A DNA stretch of 64,000 nucleotides from Flavobacteriales bacterium. Its GTDB lineage: Bacteria > Bacteroidota > Bacteroidia > Flavobacteriales_E > Vicingaceae. The stretch covers positions 62,001-126,000 of the forward strand of contig CAJPFH010000012.1 in NCBI GenBank assembly GCA_905339165.1, written 5' to 3'. A model generated the notes under the pieces. It ran no database searches. It worked only from the letters and a program-made list of their open reading frames with translations, and was not told where the DNA came from. Of this stretch, positions 25,838 to 36,538 are shown piece after piece. Position numbers and translations under genes: made by a program. Position 1 is the stretch's first letter. Every line of letters starts with the position of its first letter.

Positions 25838-28291
25838 ATGAAGCAATACCGTTTACTACTTATCCTTTTTGCATTCTTTACCTTTCGCTTTGGCCAAGCC
25901 CAAATGACTGTTGTGAGCGGAAAAGTAATAGACAAAGAAACCAAAGAACCAATGCCCTTTGCCAATATTCAGTTTAAGGGCACCAAAACAGGAACCACCA
26001 CTGATATTAATGGCAACTATAAAATTGAAACTTATTATGCCTCCGATAGTCTTGTGGCCTCCTTTATTGGGTACACCCCTCAAGCAAAAAAAATTAAAAA
26101 AGAAATAAAACAAATAGTCAACTTCGAACTTTCTACTTCTTCTATCATTATGGAAGAGTTTGTGGTAAAGTACAAAGGAAACCCTGCCGAAGATTTGTTG
26201 GAAAAAATTATTGATTATAAAAAAGTAAATAACCGCGAAAAATACAGCTACTACAAATACAATGTGTACAACAAAGTTGAATTTGATTTAAACAATATTG
26301 ATGAAGAATTCAAAAATAAAAAAGTTTTTAAACCCATTCAGTTTATTTTCGACAACATTGACACTACTGCCGGAAAGCCTTATTTACCTATGTTTATAAC
26401 CGAATCGCTTTCGGAATATTTTTACAGACAAAACCCAAAAACACAACGAGAATTTATTAAAGCCTCTAAAGTTTCCGGGATAAATAACGAAAGCGTTTCG
26501 CAATTTTTGGGCGATATGTACCAAAACGTAAATATTTACGAAAACAACATATTGGTTTTCGGAAAAACCTTTGTAAGCCCCATTTCTAACTCGGGTTTAC
26601 GCTTTTACAAATACTACTTAACCGATAGCACATTTATAGATAACCAATGGTGCTATAAATTAGAATTTAAACCCCGACATCGCCAAGAACCCGTTTTTGA
26701 CGGCCATATGTGGATACACGATACTACATACGCCATCAAATCAATTAAAATGAATATTGCCGAAAAAACCAACATTAATTTCGTGAACGATTTTTCTGTT
26801 GAACAAGAATACGAAATGGTAGACGGCAAATACTGGATGCTCAGCAAAGATAAGCTAGTTGTAGATTTTGTAATTAGCAACAAAACCATGGGGCTATACG
26901 GACGCAAAACCACCATGTATAAAAATATACGCGTAAACGACACCATACCCGAAAAAATATTTTCTGGAGTAGATGATATTATTGTAGAGCAAAATTCCAA
27001 TCAATACAACAACGAATTCTGGGACGAAAACCGTTTCGAAAAACTGAGCGAACAGGAAAAAGAAATTTATCACATGATTGATACGCTGAAAGAGGTTCCG
27101 GCAGTTAAAACCGTTATCGATTTAGTTTCTATGATTCTTTCGGGTTACAAAGAATATGGTTATGTAGAATTAGGGCAATATTTTACCTTTTTAAGCTACA
27201 ACCAAATTGAAGGAACCCGCTTTAAGTTTGGAGGCAGAACCAGTAACCAATTTGCCAAATGGCTGGAATTTTCAGGCTATGCCGCCTATGGAGTAGAAGA
27301 CGAAGAAATGAAATACGGAGGAGGGTTTCGTATGCGGATTTCTAAGGAACCCCGACAAATAATAGGCTTTAATTACAAAAAAGATTTAGAGCAACTGGGG
27401 CAAAGCCAAAACGCATTTCAGGCCGATAACTTTTTGGCTTCCTTCTTAAGGCGTTCTCCTAATATTAAACTAACCATGATTGAAAAATATTATGCTTATT
27501 ACGACAGGGACTGGTTTCAGGGATTCAACAATCAATTTATTTATTCTAACCGAAAACTGAGTGCAAGAGGAAAATTGCACTATTACAAAAACAGTAACGC
27601 AGAACCCGTTGAAGTAAGCCACCTGCAGGTTTCTGAATTTTCATATTACCTACGTTTTGCCTACAAAGAAAAATACGTAACCGGTGAGTTTTCTAGAGTT
27701 AGTATGGGAACTAAATTTCCTATATTGGAAGCACAATACACCAGAGGAATCAAAAACTTTTTAAGTGGCCAATATAATTACGACAAAATTGAAGCCTCCG
27801 TAAAAGACCGCATTCGCTTCGGAACCAAAGGCTATACCGACTGGAAACTGCTGGGTGGAAAAATTTTCGGTTCTCTTCCCTACCCTCTTTTAGAATTGCA
27901 CCAAGGAAACGAAACCTATTTTTACGATGTGCAAGCCTTTAACCTGATGAATTACTTCGAATTTGCCAGTGACCAATACGCATCACTCATGCTAACCCAC
28001 CACTTCGATGGATATTTTTTAAATAAAATGCCTCTCTTCAGAAAGTTGAAGTGGCGCGAAGTTGCTAGCGGAAAAGCCGTAATCGGCTCGCTTGATGTAA
28101 ACAAACATTCGCAAGAATTAACACTCCCTGCAAATATGTTTCAACTTTCCGAACCCTATATAGAGGTGGCTGCCGGAGTAGAAAACATATTCCGTATTTT
28201 TAGAGTAGATTTGCTTTGGAGATTAACCCACCACGATCATCCCGATATTGCAAAATATGGTATTCGTGGCACTTTTGAAATAAAATTCTAA
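25838..28291 (+). CDS. Outer-membrane protein, carboxypeptidase-regulatory-like plus DUF5686 domains
   Basis: An 817-residue protein with a signal peptide (to about residue 21). Residues 25-110 are the CarboxypepD_reg-like beta-sandwich (VSGKVIDKETKEPMPFANIQ, FKGTKTGTTTDINGNYKIET) seen at the N-terminus of TonB-dependent receptors. The rest, 120-817, matches the DUF5686 family: YKGNPAEDLLEKIIDYKKVN, TESLSEYFYRQNPK, then many alternating strands up to the aromatic C-terminus ADIAKYGIRGTFEIKF, consistent with a beta-barrel. There is no TonB plug. Function is not known. It lies 10 nt upstream of lptB, so a link to envelope assembly is plausible but inferred. Confidence 0.85.
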   Translation: MKQYRLLLILFAFFTFRFGQAQMTVVSGKVIDKETKEPMPFANIQFKGTKTGTTTDINGNYKIETYYASDSLVASFIGYTPQAKKIKKEIKQIVNFELSTSSIIMEEFVVKYKGNPAEDLLEKIIDYKKVNNREKYSYYKYNVYNKVEFDLNNIDEEFKNKKVFKPIQFIFDNIDTTAGKPYLPMFITESLSEYFYRQNPKTQREFIKASKVSGINNESVSQFLGDMYQNVNIYENNILVFGKTFVSPISNSGLRFYKYYLTDSTFIDNQWCYKLEFKPRHRQEPVFDGHMWIHDTTYAIKSIKMNIAEKTNINFVNDFSVEQEYEMVDGKYWMLSKDKLVVDFVISNKTMGLYGRKTTMYKNIRVNDTIPEKIFSGVDDIIVEQNSNQYNNEFWDENRFEKLSEQEKEIYHMIDTLKEVPAVKTVIDLVSMILSGYKEYGYVELGQYFTFLSYNQIEGTRFKFGGRTSNQFAKWLEFSGYAAYGVEDEEMKYGGGFRMRISKEPRQIIGFNYKKDLEQLGQSQNAFQADNFLASFLRRSPNIKLTMIEKYYAYYDRDWFQGFNNQFIYSNRKLSARGKLHYYKNSNAEPVEVSHLQVSEFSYYLRFAYKEKYVTGEFSRVSMGTKFPILEAQYTRGIKNFLSGQYNYDKIEASVKDRIRFGTKGYTDWKLLGGKIFGSLPYPLLELHQGNETYFYDVQAFNLMNYFEFASDQYASLMLTHHFDGYFLNKMPLFRKLKWREVASGKAVIGSLDVNKHSQELTLPANMFQLSEPYIEVAAGVENIFRIFRVDLLWRLTHHDHPDIAKYGIRGTFEIKF

Positions 28292-28300
28292 CCGCTATAT

Positions 28301-29026
28301 ATGCGTTTAAGAGCTGAAAATATTGTAAAAAAATACAAAAAAAGAACGGTTGTAAAGGGCGTTTCAGTTGAAGTAAATCAAGGAGAAATTGTAGGCTTAC
28401 TTGGCCCTAATGGTGCAGGAAAAACCACTTCTTTTTATATGATTACAGGACTGATAAAACCAAACTCCGGACATATTTTTCTCGATGATTTAGACATTAC
28501 TGATATGCCTATGTACAAAAGAGCACAAAACGGCATAGGTTATCTTGCACAAGAGGCTTCAGTGTTTCGGAAACTCAGTGTAGAAGAGAATATAAAAGCG
28601 GTATTGGAAATGAGTAAAAAAAGTAAAGAAGAACAAGCTCAACGCTTAGTAGAATTACTGAACGAATTTGGTTTGCAACATATTCGGAAAAACAGAGGCG
28701 ATTTGCTTTCGGGTGGCGAAAGACGCAGAACAGAAATTGCCAGAGCTCTTGCTGCCGACCCAAAATTTATTTTACTCGATGAGCCTTTTGCCGGTGTAGA
28801 CCCGATTGCCGTTGAAGACATCCAGCAAATTGTATACGGATTAAAAAACAAAAACATAGGTATATTAATTACAGACCACAACGTGCACGAAACCCTTACC
28901 ATTACCGACCGTGCCTATCTGCTTTTTGAAGGCAGCATTCTTAAAGCAGGAACTTCCGAGGAACTAGCCGCTGACGAACAAGTACGAAAAGTATATTTGG
29001 GAAAAAACTTTGAATTAAGAAAATAG
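28301..29026 (+). CDS. lptB: LPS export ABC transporter ATP-binding protein LptB
   Basis: Cytoplasmic ATPase that drives extraction of LPS from the inner membrane with LptF and LptG. The 241-residue protein shows Walker [18 protein letters not shown], the Q-loop region [20 protein letters not shown] (LptB-specific), the signature [17 protein letters not shown], Walker [14 protein letters not shown] and the switch histidine [12 protein letters not shown]. All key residues are intact. LptF/G are not nearby. It follows the DUF5686 gene by 10 nt. Confidence 0.96.
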   Translation: MRLRAENIVKKYKKRTVVKGVSVEVNQGEIVGLLGPNGAGKTTSFYMITGLIKPNSGHIFLDDLDITDMPMYKRAQNGIGYLAQEASVFRKLSVEENIKAVLEMSKKSKEEQAQRLVELLNEFGLQHIRKNRGDLLSGGERRRTEIARALAADPKFILLDEPFAGVDPIAVEDIQQIVYGLKNKNIGILITDHNVHETLTITDRAYLLFEGSILKAGTSEELAADEQVRKVYLGKNFELRK

Positions 29027-29047
29027 TCTAATGTTTTTCCTTTTTTA

Positions 29048-30271
29048 CTAATCAAACCGAATGGCTTTTACAGGAGATATTTTAGTTACCACATACGATG
29101 GCAATATTAACATAAGTAAGCACACCACGAAAGTACCAAGGTTTAACGCCATAATTGTCCACACACTCATTTCAATAGGCACATGCGATAAGTAGTAGGA
29201 CTCCTGAGGTAAGGTAATCAGTTTAAAATATTTTTGAAGAAGTGATAACCCTATACCAAATACATTACCCCACATTAAACCCAGGCCTATTAAATAAGCG
29301 GCATTATACATAAAAATTTTTCGAATGCTCTTGTTGCTGGTTCCTAAAGCTTTTAAGATTCCTATCATATTAGTTCGTTCTAAAATTAAAATAAGCAGAG
29401 CCGATATTATGTTAATTCCTGCTACTAATACCATAAGAACAATAATTACAATTACATTTAAATCTTGTAACTCCAACCAGTTAAAAACATCTTGATTTTT
29501 TTCTGCAATGGTAACCGAATTTAAATTGTATGGAATGTAATTATAAATTATTTCGTCCATTTTATCCAAGTCATCGTACTTATCCAATAAAATCTCGAAG
29601 CCACTTATTTGTTCTTCGCTCCAGTCGTTTAATTTCTGAACATGATGAATGTCGGCAAGTACATACAATTCATCGGCCTGAGCCAATCCAGTTTCGTAAA
29701 TACCACAAATGGCAAACTTTCTTACACGTGGTGGTTGCTGAATAAAATACATAGCAAGTTCATCGCCCACTTTTAAATGAAGCTTTTTTGCTATTACTTT
29801 AGATACCACCATCTCATTGCATTTTCCTGTATCGGTAACAGTAAAGTTTCGGCCTTCAATCATTTTATTTTTAAAAAAATTCCAGTCAAAATCTTTATCT
29901 ATACCCTTTAGAATTACGCCATGCATTTCATTGTTAGTTTTAATAATGCCAGCTTTTGTGGCAAATACCTGAATGTGCCTTACTCCTTTAATTTTATGAA
30001 TGGTATGATAAAAATCTTGCTCTTTGCTAATAGGTAAATTTTCAAAAGAATTTCCCGAGTCAAAATTTTGCACTACGATATGCGAACCGAAACCAATTAC
30101 CTTATTTCGTATTTCTTGTTGGAATCCCTGAACAATACTTACAGATAAAATCATTACCGAAATACCTAATGCAATAGCTAAAATAGATATACGGATAATG
30201 GGTTTTGAAAAACGACTCACTCCCTTTTCTCCTTTAATAATTCTTTTTGCAATAAAAAATTCGGTATTCAC
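29048..30271 (-). CDS. FtsX-like permease, lipoprotein-releasing system (LolC/LolE-like)
   Basis: Inner-membrane permease of the MacB/LolCDE type. I start at GTG 30269-30271 (MNTEFFIAKRIIKGEKG), because a putative -7 box at 30297-30304 would place the transcript start inside the alternative TTG start at 30295. The 407-residue protein has a first membrane helix (IRISILAIALGISVMILSVSIV), a periplasmic MacB-PCD domain of about 220 residues (GFGSHIVVQNFDSGNSF, GILKALGTSNKSIRKIF further on) and three C-terminal helices. LolC-like proteins pull lipoproteins out of the inner membrane together with LolD, which is not nearby. Identity as LolC versus another FtsX-type permease is not certain. Confidence 0.85.
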   Translation of the reverse strand: MNTEFFIAKRIIKGEKGVSRFSKPIIRISILAIALGISVMILSVSIVQGFQQEIRNKVIGFGSHIVVQNFDSGNSFENLPISKEQDFYHTIHKIKGVRHIQVFATKAGIIKTNNEMHGVILKGIDKDFDWNFFKNKMIEGRNFTVTDTGKCNEMVVSKVIAKKLHLKVGDELAMYFIQQPPRVRKFAICGIYETGLAQADELYVLADIHHVQKLNDWSEEQISGFEILLDKYDDLDKMDEIIYNYIPYNLNSVTIAEKNQDVFNWLELQDLNVIVIIVLMVLVAGINIISALLILILERTNMIGILKALGTSNKSIRKIFMYNAAYLIGLGLMWGNVFGIGLSLLQKYFKLITLPQESYYLSHVPIEMSVWTIMALNLGTFVVCLLMLILPSYVVTKISPVKAIRFD

Positions 30272-30272
30272 G

Positions 30273-30280
30273 TATCTTTG
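30273..30280 (+). promoter_or_regulatory. Putative -7 box of namZ
   Basis: TATCTTTG, matching TAnnTTTG, with TTTG 23 nt upstream (30246-30249). The namZ ATG is 41 nt downstream. Confidence 0.4.
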
Positions 30281-30296
30281 GAGTGTTATTTGCAAA

Positions 30297-30304
30297 CAAA
30301 AGTA
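30297..30304 (-). promoter_or_regulatory. Putative -7 box of the FtsX-like permease gene
   Basis: TACTTTTG on the minus strand, matching TAnnTTTG. It overlaps the divergent promoter region of namZ and supports a GTG start at 30271. Confidence 0.4.
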
Positions 30305-30321
30305 ATTATTTTAACCGTGTT

Positions 30322-31479
30322 ATGAAAAAGCTAAACCTTTGTATTCTTCTCTCATTTCTTCTTTCTTCGCTTTATTCTAATGCTCAGGTAATCACAGGAG
30401 CCGAGAATACCGCTGAATATATTTCGCTCATAGAAAATAAAAACATTGCCTTGGTGGTGAATCAAACTTCTGTCATTAAAAATATACACCTGCTAGATAC
30501 GCTGCGTTCATTGAATATGAAAGTGGTAAAAATATTTACTCCCGAACACGGATTCAGAGGAACCTCTGATGCGGGTGAGTCTGTGCCTTCACACATCGAC
30601 AAGCAAACCGGAATCGAAGTGATTTCACTTTACGGAAAAAACAAAAAACCCAGTGCCGAGCAACTTAAAAATGTAGAGATTCTTTTGTTCGATATCCAAG
30701 ATGTGGGGGTTCGTTTTTACACCTACATTTCTACATTGCACTACGTTATGGAAGCTGCCGCAGAAAACAACAAACAAGTAATTGTGTTAGACAGGCCTAA
30801 TCCAAATGGCCACTACATTGATGGCCCGGTACTCGATATAAAATTTAAATCATTTGTTGGGATGCACCCTGTGCCTATTGTGCATGGACTAACCATTGGA
30901 GAATACGCCCACATGATAAATGGCGAAGCCTGGCTTGCCGGAAAAAAGAAATGTTCGCTTACGGTTATTCCATGCCAAAACTATTCACACACTACTCTCT
31001 ACACCCTACCCATACCCCCTTCTCCGAACTTGCCAAATCAAGAAGCCATTTATTTGTACCCCTCTCTTTGTTTGTTTGAAGGAACTGTAATAAGTGTGGG
31101 AAGAGGCACCGATTTTCCATTTCAACAATTCGGACATCCTACCATAAAAGGCTCCTCACATTCCTTTACTCCGGAAAGCAGAGAAGGAGCCAAAGACCCT
31201 CTGCTTAAGGGGCAGGTTTGCTATGGATACAATGTAAAAAGAGCAGGCACACCTAAGGTTGGTTTTACCCTCCGCTGGTTGCTAATGGCATATTTACTAT
31301 ACCCAAACCACGATACTTTTTTTAATTCATTCTTTGATAAACTGGCCGGAACATCGCAAATACGTTTGGCTATTCTAGAAGGAAAAGCCGAAGATGAAAT
31401 AAAAAAAGAATGGAAACCTGCTATTGATAAATACAAATTGGTTCGAAAAAAATACCTTCTTTATGAAGATTTTGAGTAG
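30322..31479 (+). CDS. namZ: Exo-beta-N-acetylmuramidase NamZ (DUF1343)
   Basis: Secreted enzyme that removes terminal N-acetylmuramic acid from peptidoglycan fragments, first characterised in Bacteroidota and Bacillus. Start at ATG 30322 (MKKLNLCILLSFLLSSLYSN) gives a signal peptide. Family blocks are NIALVVNQTSV, KIFTPEHGFRGTSDAGE, GIEVISLYGKNKKP, LLFDIQDVGVRFYTYISTLHY, VLDRPNPNGHYIDGP, HGLTIGEYAHMING and LCLFEGTVISVGRGTDFPFQQ. The conserved Glu/His in TPEHGF and the Asp/Glu in FEGT lie in the presumed active site. The 385-residue length is normal. Likely role is cell-wall recycling or use of murein as food. Confidence 0.9.
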   Translation: MKKLNLCILLSFLLSSLYSNAQVITGAENTAEYISLIENKNIALVVNQTSVIKNIHLLDTLRSLNMKVVKIFTPEHGFRGTSDAGESVPSHIDKQTGIEVISLYGKNKKPSAEQLKNVEILLFDIQDVGVRFYTYISTLHYVMEAAAENNKQVIVLDRPNPNGHYIDGPVLDIKFKSFVGMHPVPIVHGLTIGEYAHMINGEAWLAGKKKCSLTVIPCQNYSHTTLYTLPIPPSPNLPNQEAIYLYPSLCLFEGTVISVGRGTDFPFQQFGHPTIKGSSHSFTPESREGAKDPLLKGQVCYGYNVKRAGTPKVGFTLRWLLMAYLLYPNHDTFFNSFFDKLAGTSQIRLAILEGKAEDEIKKEWKPAIDKYKLVRKKYLLYEDFE

Positions 31480-31517
31480 GTTTTCGTTATATTCGCACAA
31501 CTATAAATTTATTTTTT

Positions 31518-33044
31518 GTGAAAAAAATTTACCTTATTTCTTCCGTCCTCTTCCTATTTTTTTTGCTTGAAGAATCTATCTCTTTTGCACAATGTGTAAA
31601 ATTAAATTGCCCACCCAACATTACCATACCGGCCTTGCCCGGAACTTGCGAAGCTCCCATTTCTTATACTCCACCGGTAGGCACAGACACTTGTATTTTC
31701 TTTTATACCGATACTTTTAATTTTACAGGCAGTGTTCAAACATTTATTGTGCCCCAAGGAGTAGACACAATTACCGCAAAAGTATATGGGGCACAAGGAG
31801 GAGCAAACTGGATAAACAATACGAATTATGGTGGCTTTGTGCAAGCCGATATCCCCGTTACTCCGGGAAATACACTTTACCTCTACGTAGGCGAAAAACC
31901 AACCGGACTAACCGGAGGCTGGAATGGAGGTGGAAACGGAGAAACCGGAGGAAAAGGAGGTGGGGGTGCATCAGACATTAGAAAAGGAGGAACTTCATTA
32001 AACGATAGGGTTATTGTAGCAGGAGGTGCAGGAGGTGCAGGATACTGGTCTGGGTTGCATGTAGTGGGGGGTTATGGAGGCGGATTAAGTGGAGGACCCG
32101 GTTACAGAGATAATCCGGGCACCCCCGGAGGAGACCCCGGCTCACAAGTATCTAGCGGAAACGGAACCTGTATTAGTCTTAATAACCCTGTATGTGCAGG
32201 AGGGTTTGGCTACGGAGGAGCACCTTCTTCGTGCGGATGCGAAGGATATGGCGGTGGAGGCGGTTGGTGGGGTGGAGCCGGAAGTGGCAACTGCAGAGGA
32301 GGAGGTGGTGGTAGCGGCTATGTTTTACCCGGCTTACAAAACGTAACCATGAGCAATGGTGTTCAAATTGGACATGGAAAAATAATTTTATTATACAAAG
32401 GAAACCCCACTGTTACTACCTCTTTAGTATCTGGTTTAGGAACAGGGGCCAACTTTCCGGTGGGTACTACTACCGAAACGTATAAAGCCGTTAGTCAAAA
32501 TGGCGATTCCATTTTTTGCTCATTTACAATTACTGTAACAGACAACGAGAAGCCAACTTTTACAATCTGCCCTAACGATACAACGGTATGCGAAGGATCA
32601 TTTAATTTTAATTTTCCGGCAGCAAATGATAACTGCCCCGGAGCCACTGTATCACAAATTTCAGGGCCAAGCTCTGGAACTTCATTAACAGCAGGCACTT
32701 ATACTATTAAGTTGAAAGCCTCAGACCTTGCAAATAATTCCGATACCTGCGAATACAATGTTACCGTAGAAGTTTGTGCAGGAGCTATTACTCATCAAAA
32801 TGAAAATTTCAGCATAAAAGTATATCCCAATCCAATGCAGCAAAATTTAAACATCGAAACAAAAGGTATTGAGGGTAGTTTCTCCATTACTTTTATAAAT
32901 TCTATCGGTGCTGTTGTAAAACAAATTACAACCAATCAATCTTCTCTTCAAATAGAAAAAGACCAAATGCCCTCAGGCTTATATCATTTTACAATAAAAC
33001 AAAAAACCACCACATTGCTGAGTGGCAAAATAGTAGTAGAATAA
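31518..33044 (+). CDS. Secreted glycine-rich/HYR-domain protein with T9SS tail
   Basis: A 508-residue protein; the start codon is GTG at 31518, giving a signal peptide (MKKIYLISSVLFLFFLLEES). After a Cys-rich segment (VKLNCPPNITIPALPG, HYR-like) comes a region of about 200 residues dominated by Gly (GGWNGGGNGETGGKGGGGAS, AGGAGGAGY, GGGGGWWGGAGSGNC), similar to the glycine-rich domain of ALK-type receptors and bacterial relatives, framed by beta strands (VQTFIVPQGVDTITAKVYGA). Two HYR-like modules and a type A T9SS tail (IKVYPNPMQQNLNIET, MPSGLYHFTIKQK) follow. Likely a surface adhesin or matrix protein; function not known. Confidence 0.82.
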   Translation: MKKIYLISSVLFLFFLLEESISFAQCVKLNCPPNITIPALPGTCEAPISYTPPVGTDTCIFFYTDTFNFTGSVQTFIVPQGVDTITAKVYGAQGGANWINNTNYGGFVQADIPVTPGNTLYLYVGEKPTGLTGGWNGGGNGETGGKGGGGASDIRKGGTSLNDRVIVAGGAGGAGYWSGLHVVGGYGGGLSGGPGYRDNPGTPGGDPGSQVSSGNGTCISLNNPVCAGGFGYGGAPSSCGCEGYGGGGGWWGGAGSGNCRGGGGGSGYVLPGLQNVTMSNGVQIGHGKIILLYKGNPTVTTSLVSGLGTGANFPVGTTTETYKAVSQNGDSIFCSFTITVTDNEKPTFTICPNDTTVCEGSFNFNFPAANDNCPGATVSQISGPSSGTSLTAGTYTIKLKASDLANNSDTCEYNVTVEVCAGAITHQNENFSIKVYPNPMQQNLNIETKGIEGSFSITFINSIGAVVKQITTNQSSLQIEKDQMPSGLYHFTIKQKTTTLLSGKIVVE

Positions 33045-33059
33045 AATAAAACCAAGACA

Positions 33060-33093
33060 AAAAAAGAGGGCTGAAATTTCAGCCCTCTTTTTT
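33060..33093 (+). terminator. Intrinsic terminator after the glycine-rich T9SS gene
   Basis: A 17-bp perfect inverted repeat (33060-33076 and 33077-33093) with core AGAGGGCTGAAA and a terminal T-run. It separates this gene from icmF. Confidence 0.9.
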
Positions 33094-33122
33094 GTCTTTT
33101 CCCCTTTTTGCTATCAAAACCC

Positions 33123-33130
33123 TATATTTG
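33123..33130 (+). promoter_or_regulatory. Putative -7 box of icmF
   Basis: TATATTTG, matching TAnnTTTG, 24 nt before the icmF ATG at 33155. No TTTG at the ideal -33 distance. Confidence 0.4.
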
Positions 33131-33154
33131 TGAGTTCATTAAAGACGCCAACAA

Positions 33155-36100
33155 ATGGAGGAAGTAAAAGCATATCAGCCCAAAAATAAAATACGAGTAG
33201 TTACAGCCGCATCATTGTTCGATGGGCACGATGCCGCCATTAACATTATGCGAAGAATTATTCAATCTACCGGAGCCGAAGTAATTCATTTAGGACACGA
33301 CCGAAGCGTAGAAGAAGTGGTAAACTGTGCCATTCAGGAAGATGCTCATGCTATTGCACTAACTAGTTACCAGGGAGGCCATATTGAATATTTTAAATAC
33401 ATGTACGACTTACTGAAAGAAAAAAAGGCTTCGCATATAAAAATTTTTGGAGGTGGTGGTGGCACCATTTTGCCCGATGAAATAAAAGAATTAGAAACAT
33501 ATGGTATTTGCAGAATTTACCATCCCGATGATGGGCGAGTATTAGGTTTGCAGGGAATGATAAATGATATGCTGCAAAAATGCGATTTCCCTATTGGAAA
33601 CTCATTAACCAATGAAACAGAGCAAGTAATTAAAAACTCCAATGCTAATGCTATTGCTCGCCTTATCTCTGCGGCCGAAAATTTTCCTTCAGAAACCCTG
33701 AACGAATTAGATAAAATAAAAAAAGCTGCTTCCAACACAAGCATTCCTGTACTTGGTATTACAGGCACAGGTGGTGCAGGAAAATCATCATTAGTGGATG
33801 AATTCGTAAGAAGATTTTTACTGGATTTCGAAAACAAAAAGATAGCCATCGTATCGGTTGACCCCTCTAAAAGAAAAACAGGAGGTGCTCTGCTTGGCGA
33901 TAGAATTCGCATGAACTCCATAAACAATCCACGGGTTTATATGCGTTCGCTAGCTACTCGCCAAGCCAATATGGCCGTTTCTAAACACATTGGTGAAGCC
34001 GTTGAAATCCTAAAAGCCGCCAGCTTCGATTTAATTATTTTGGAAACTTCCGGAATTGGCCAAAGCGATACCGAAATAATGGATTACTGCGATGTAGCTT
34101 TATACGTAATGACTCCCGAATTCGGAGCTGCCACTCAGTTAGAAAAAATTGACATGCTCGATTTTGCAGATGTAATTGCCATCAATAAATTCGATAAAAA
34201 AGGGGCTCAAGATGCACTACGCGATGTAAAAAAACAATACAAACGCAATCATAAAATTTTTGATACTAATGACGAGTTACTTCCCGTTTTCGGAACCATT
34301 GCCTCGCAGTTCAATGATCCGGGAATGAACAGACTTTATAAAGCCGTTATAAATACTATTGTTCAAAAAACAAAAACAGACTTAGCTTCATCCATTTCGG
34401 CCTCAAACGAATCTTCCGAAAAAATATTCATCATTCCTCCGGCACGCACCCGTTACCTCTCAGAAATTGCCGAAAATAACAGAAAATACGATGAATGGGT
34501 TGCCAAACAAACCGAAATAGCCGACCAACTCTATGCTCTTAAAATGGTTACAGAAAGCACTTTAACCGGCTCTGAAAACGAACTTGTAAAAAACACTTTA
34601 CAATCGGAATTTAACAAACTAAAAAAACATTTACATCCACTGAATTGGGAAATGATTGAAAATTGGCCAGAAAAAATTAAACTGTACAAAGACAAATATT
34701 ATGTTTTTAAGGTTCGGAATAAAGAATTAAAAATAGAAACACATTCCGAGTCTCTCTCACATACACAAATTCCAAAAGTATCCACTCCGCGTACCAAAGC
34801 ATGGGGCGAAATACTACGATGGAGTTTACAAGAAAATGTTCCGGGTGAATTCCCCTACACAGCCGGAATCTATCCATTCAAAAGAGAAGGAGAAGACCCT
34901 ACCCGCATGTTTGCCGGTGAAGGCGGGCCGGAAAGAACCAACAAGCGTTTTCATTATGTGAGTAAGGGAATGCCTGCAAAACGCCTTTCTACCGCATTTG
35001 ATAGTGTAACCCTTTACGGAAACGACCCCGATTTCAGACCTGATATTTACGGAAAAATCGGAAATTCCGGTGTTAGTATTTGCTGCCTCGATGACGCAAA
35101 AAAACTTTACAGCGGTTTCGATTTATGCAACCCTAAAACATCGGTATCTATGACTATTAACGGACCTGCACCCATGATGCTGGCCTTTTTTATGAATGCG
35201 GCTATTGATCAAAATTGTGAAAAATATATTAGAGCTAACGGTTTAGAAGCTGATGTTGAAAAGCGACTAAAAGAAAAATATAAAAACAATAATAGCCCCA
35301 AATACAACGCAGAACAACCCGAAGGTAATGGTGGGTTAGGCCTACTCCTACTTGGCATAACCGGAGACGAAGTACTTCCCCCGGAAGTGTACGAAAAAAT
35401 TAAATCCGACACTATTTCTCAGGTTCGGGGCACTATTCAGGCCGATATATTAAAAGAAGATCAGGCTCAAAACACCTGCATATTTTCTACCGAATTTGCA
35501 CTTCGTATGATGGGTGATGTACAAGAATATTTTATTCAGAACAATGTCAGAAACTTCTACTCAGTATCCATCAGCGGTTACCATATTGCTGAGGCGGGAG
35601 CCAATCCTATAACACAACTAGCCTTTACACTTGCCAATGGATTTACGTATGTAGAATATTACCTAAGCAGAGGAATGAATATTAACGACTTCGGCCCTAA
35701 CCTTTCTTTCTTCTTCAGCAATGGTATCGATCCTGAATATGCCGTAATTGGAAGAGTAGCCAGAAGAATATGGGCTAAAGCCATGTGCGAAAAATATGGA
35801 GCCGATGCTCGCTCACAAATGCTAAAATACCACATTCAAACATCTGGCCGTTCGCTTCATGCACAAGAAATAGACTTTAACGACATACGTACCACCCTAC
35901 AAGCCCTCTATGCCATTTACGACAACTGCAACTCACTTCATACCAATGCCTACGATGAAGCCATTACTACTCCCACCGAAGAAAGCGTTCGGAGAGCCAT
36001 GGCTATTCAACTTATTATAAATCGAGAACTAGGTTTGGCTAAAAATGAAAATCCGCTGCAGGGCTCCTTTATTATTGAAGAGCTTACCGATCTTGTAGAA

Positions 36101-36526
36101 GCCGCTGTATTAGCCGAATTCGACAGAATTACTGAAAGAGGGGGTGTGTTGGGAGCAATGGAAACCATGTATCAACGAAGCCGCATTCAAGAAGAAAGCC
36201 TCTATTACGAAACATTAAAGCATACCGGAGAATACCCTATTATAGGAGTAAATACTTTTTTAAGTTCCAAAGGCTCTCCCACAATTATTCCTGCCGAAGT
36301 AATACGTGCCACAGAAGAAGAAAAACAACAACAAATAAATACCATTGTTTCCCTACATAAACAATATACAGAAGAAAGCAAGAAACAACTTCTGCTGTTA
36401 CAGCAAGCGGCCATTCTAAATAAAAATATTTTTAACCAGTTAATGACTGCAGCTAAATATTGCTCGTTAGGGCAAATTACCAAAGCTCTCTTTGAAGTAG
36501 GCGGACAGTACAGGAGAAATATGTAA
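33155..36526 (+). CDS. icmF: Fused acyl-CoA mutase IcmF (isobutyryl-CoA mutase with built-in G-protein chaperone)
   Basis: Adenosylcobalamin enzyme that interconverts isobutyryl-CoA and butyryl-CoA (and related acyl-CoAs), fused to its own GTPase chaperone. Domain order in 1123 residues: B12-binding domain 12-145 with DGHD at 23-26 (His 25 as cobalt ligand) and [12 protein letters not shown]; MeaB/ArgK-type G domain about 195-400 with Walker [30 protein letters not shown] and [11 protein letters not shown]; then the mutase barrel about 555-1100 with [51 protein letters not shown] and [20 protein letters not shown]. This order distinguishes IcmF from methylmalonyl-CoA mutase, whose B12 domain is C-terminal and G-protein separate. 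It suggests breakdown of branched-chain or short fatty acids. Confidence 0.94.
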   Translation: MEEVKAYQPKNKIRVVTAASLFDGHDAAINIMRRIIQSTGAEVIHLGHDRSVEEVVNCAIQEDAHAIALTSYQGGHIEYFKYMYDLLKEKKASHIKIFGGGGGTILPDEIKELETYGICRIYHPDDGRVLGLQGMINDMLQKCDFPIGNSLTNETEQVIKNSNANAIARLISAAENFPSETLNELDKIKKAASNTSIPVLGITGTGGAGKSSLVDEFVRRFLLDFENKKIAIVSVDPSKRKTGGALLGDRIRMNSINNPRVYMRSLATRQANMAVSKHIGEAVEILKAASFDLIILETSGIGQSDTEIMDYCDVALYVMTPEFGAATQLEKIDMLDFADVIAINKFDKKGAQDALRDVKKQYKRNHKIFDTNDELLPVFGTIASQFNDPGMNRLYKAVINTIVQKTKTDLASSISASNESSEKIFIIPPARTRYLSEIAENNRKYDEWVAKQTEIADQLYALKMVTESTLTGSENELVKNTLQSEFNKLKKHLHPLNWEMIENWPEKIKLYKDKYYVFKVRNKELKIETHSESLSHTQIPKVSTPRTKAWGEILRWSLQENVPGEFPYTAGIYPFKREGEDPTRMFAGEGGPERTNKRFHYVSKGMPAKRLSTAFDSVTLYGNDPDFRPDIYGKIGNSGVSICCLDDAKKLYSGFDLCNPKTSVSMTINGPAPMMLAFFMNAAIDQNCEKYIRANGLEADVEKRLKEKYKNNNSPKYNAEQPEGNGGLGLLLLGITGDEVLPPEVYEKIKSDTISQVRGTIQADILKEDQAQNTCIFSTEFALRMMGDVQEYFIQNNVRNFYSVSISGYHIAEAGANPITQLAFTLANGFTYVEYYLSRGMNINDFGPNLSFFFSNGIDPEYAVIGRVARRIWAKAMCEKYGADARSQMLKYHIQTSGRSLHAQEIDFNDIRTTLQALYAIYDNCNSLHTNAYDEAITTPTEESVRRAMAIQLIINRELGLAKNENPLQGSFIIEELTDLVEAAVLAEFDRITERGGVLGAMETMYQRSRIQEESLYYETLKHTGEYPIIGVNTFLSSKGSPTIIPAEVIRATEEEKQQQINTIVSLHKQYTEESKKQLLLLQQAAILNKNIFNQLMTAAKYCSLGQITKALFEVGGQYRRNM

Positions 36527-36538
36527 TCCTCTAAAAAA

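Noticed and set aside
31900-32330. Glycine-codon-rich DNA in the 31518 gene as a repeat array or CRISPR-like structure
   Set aside because: No regular repeat length or spacers; the pattern comes from GGA/GGT/GGC codons of a glycine-rich domain.
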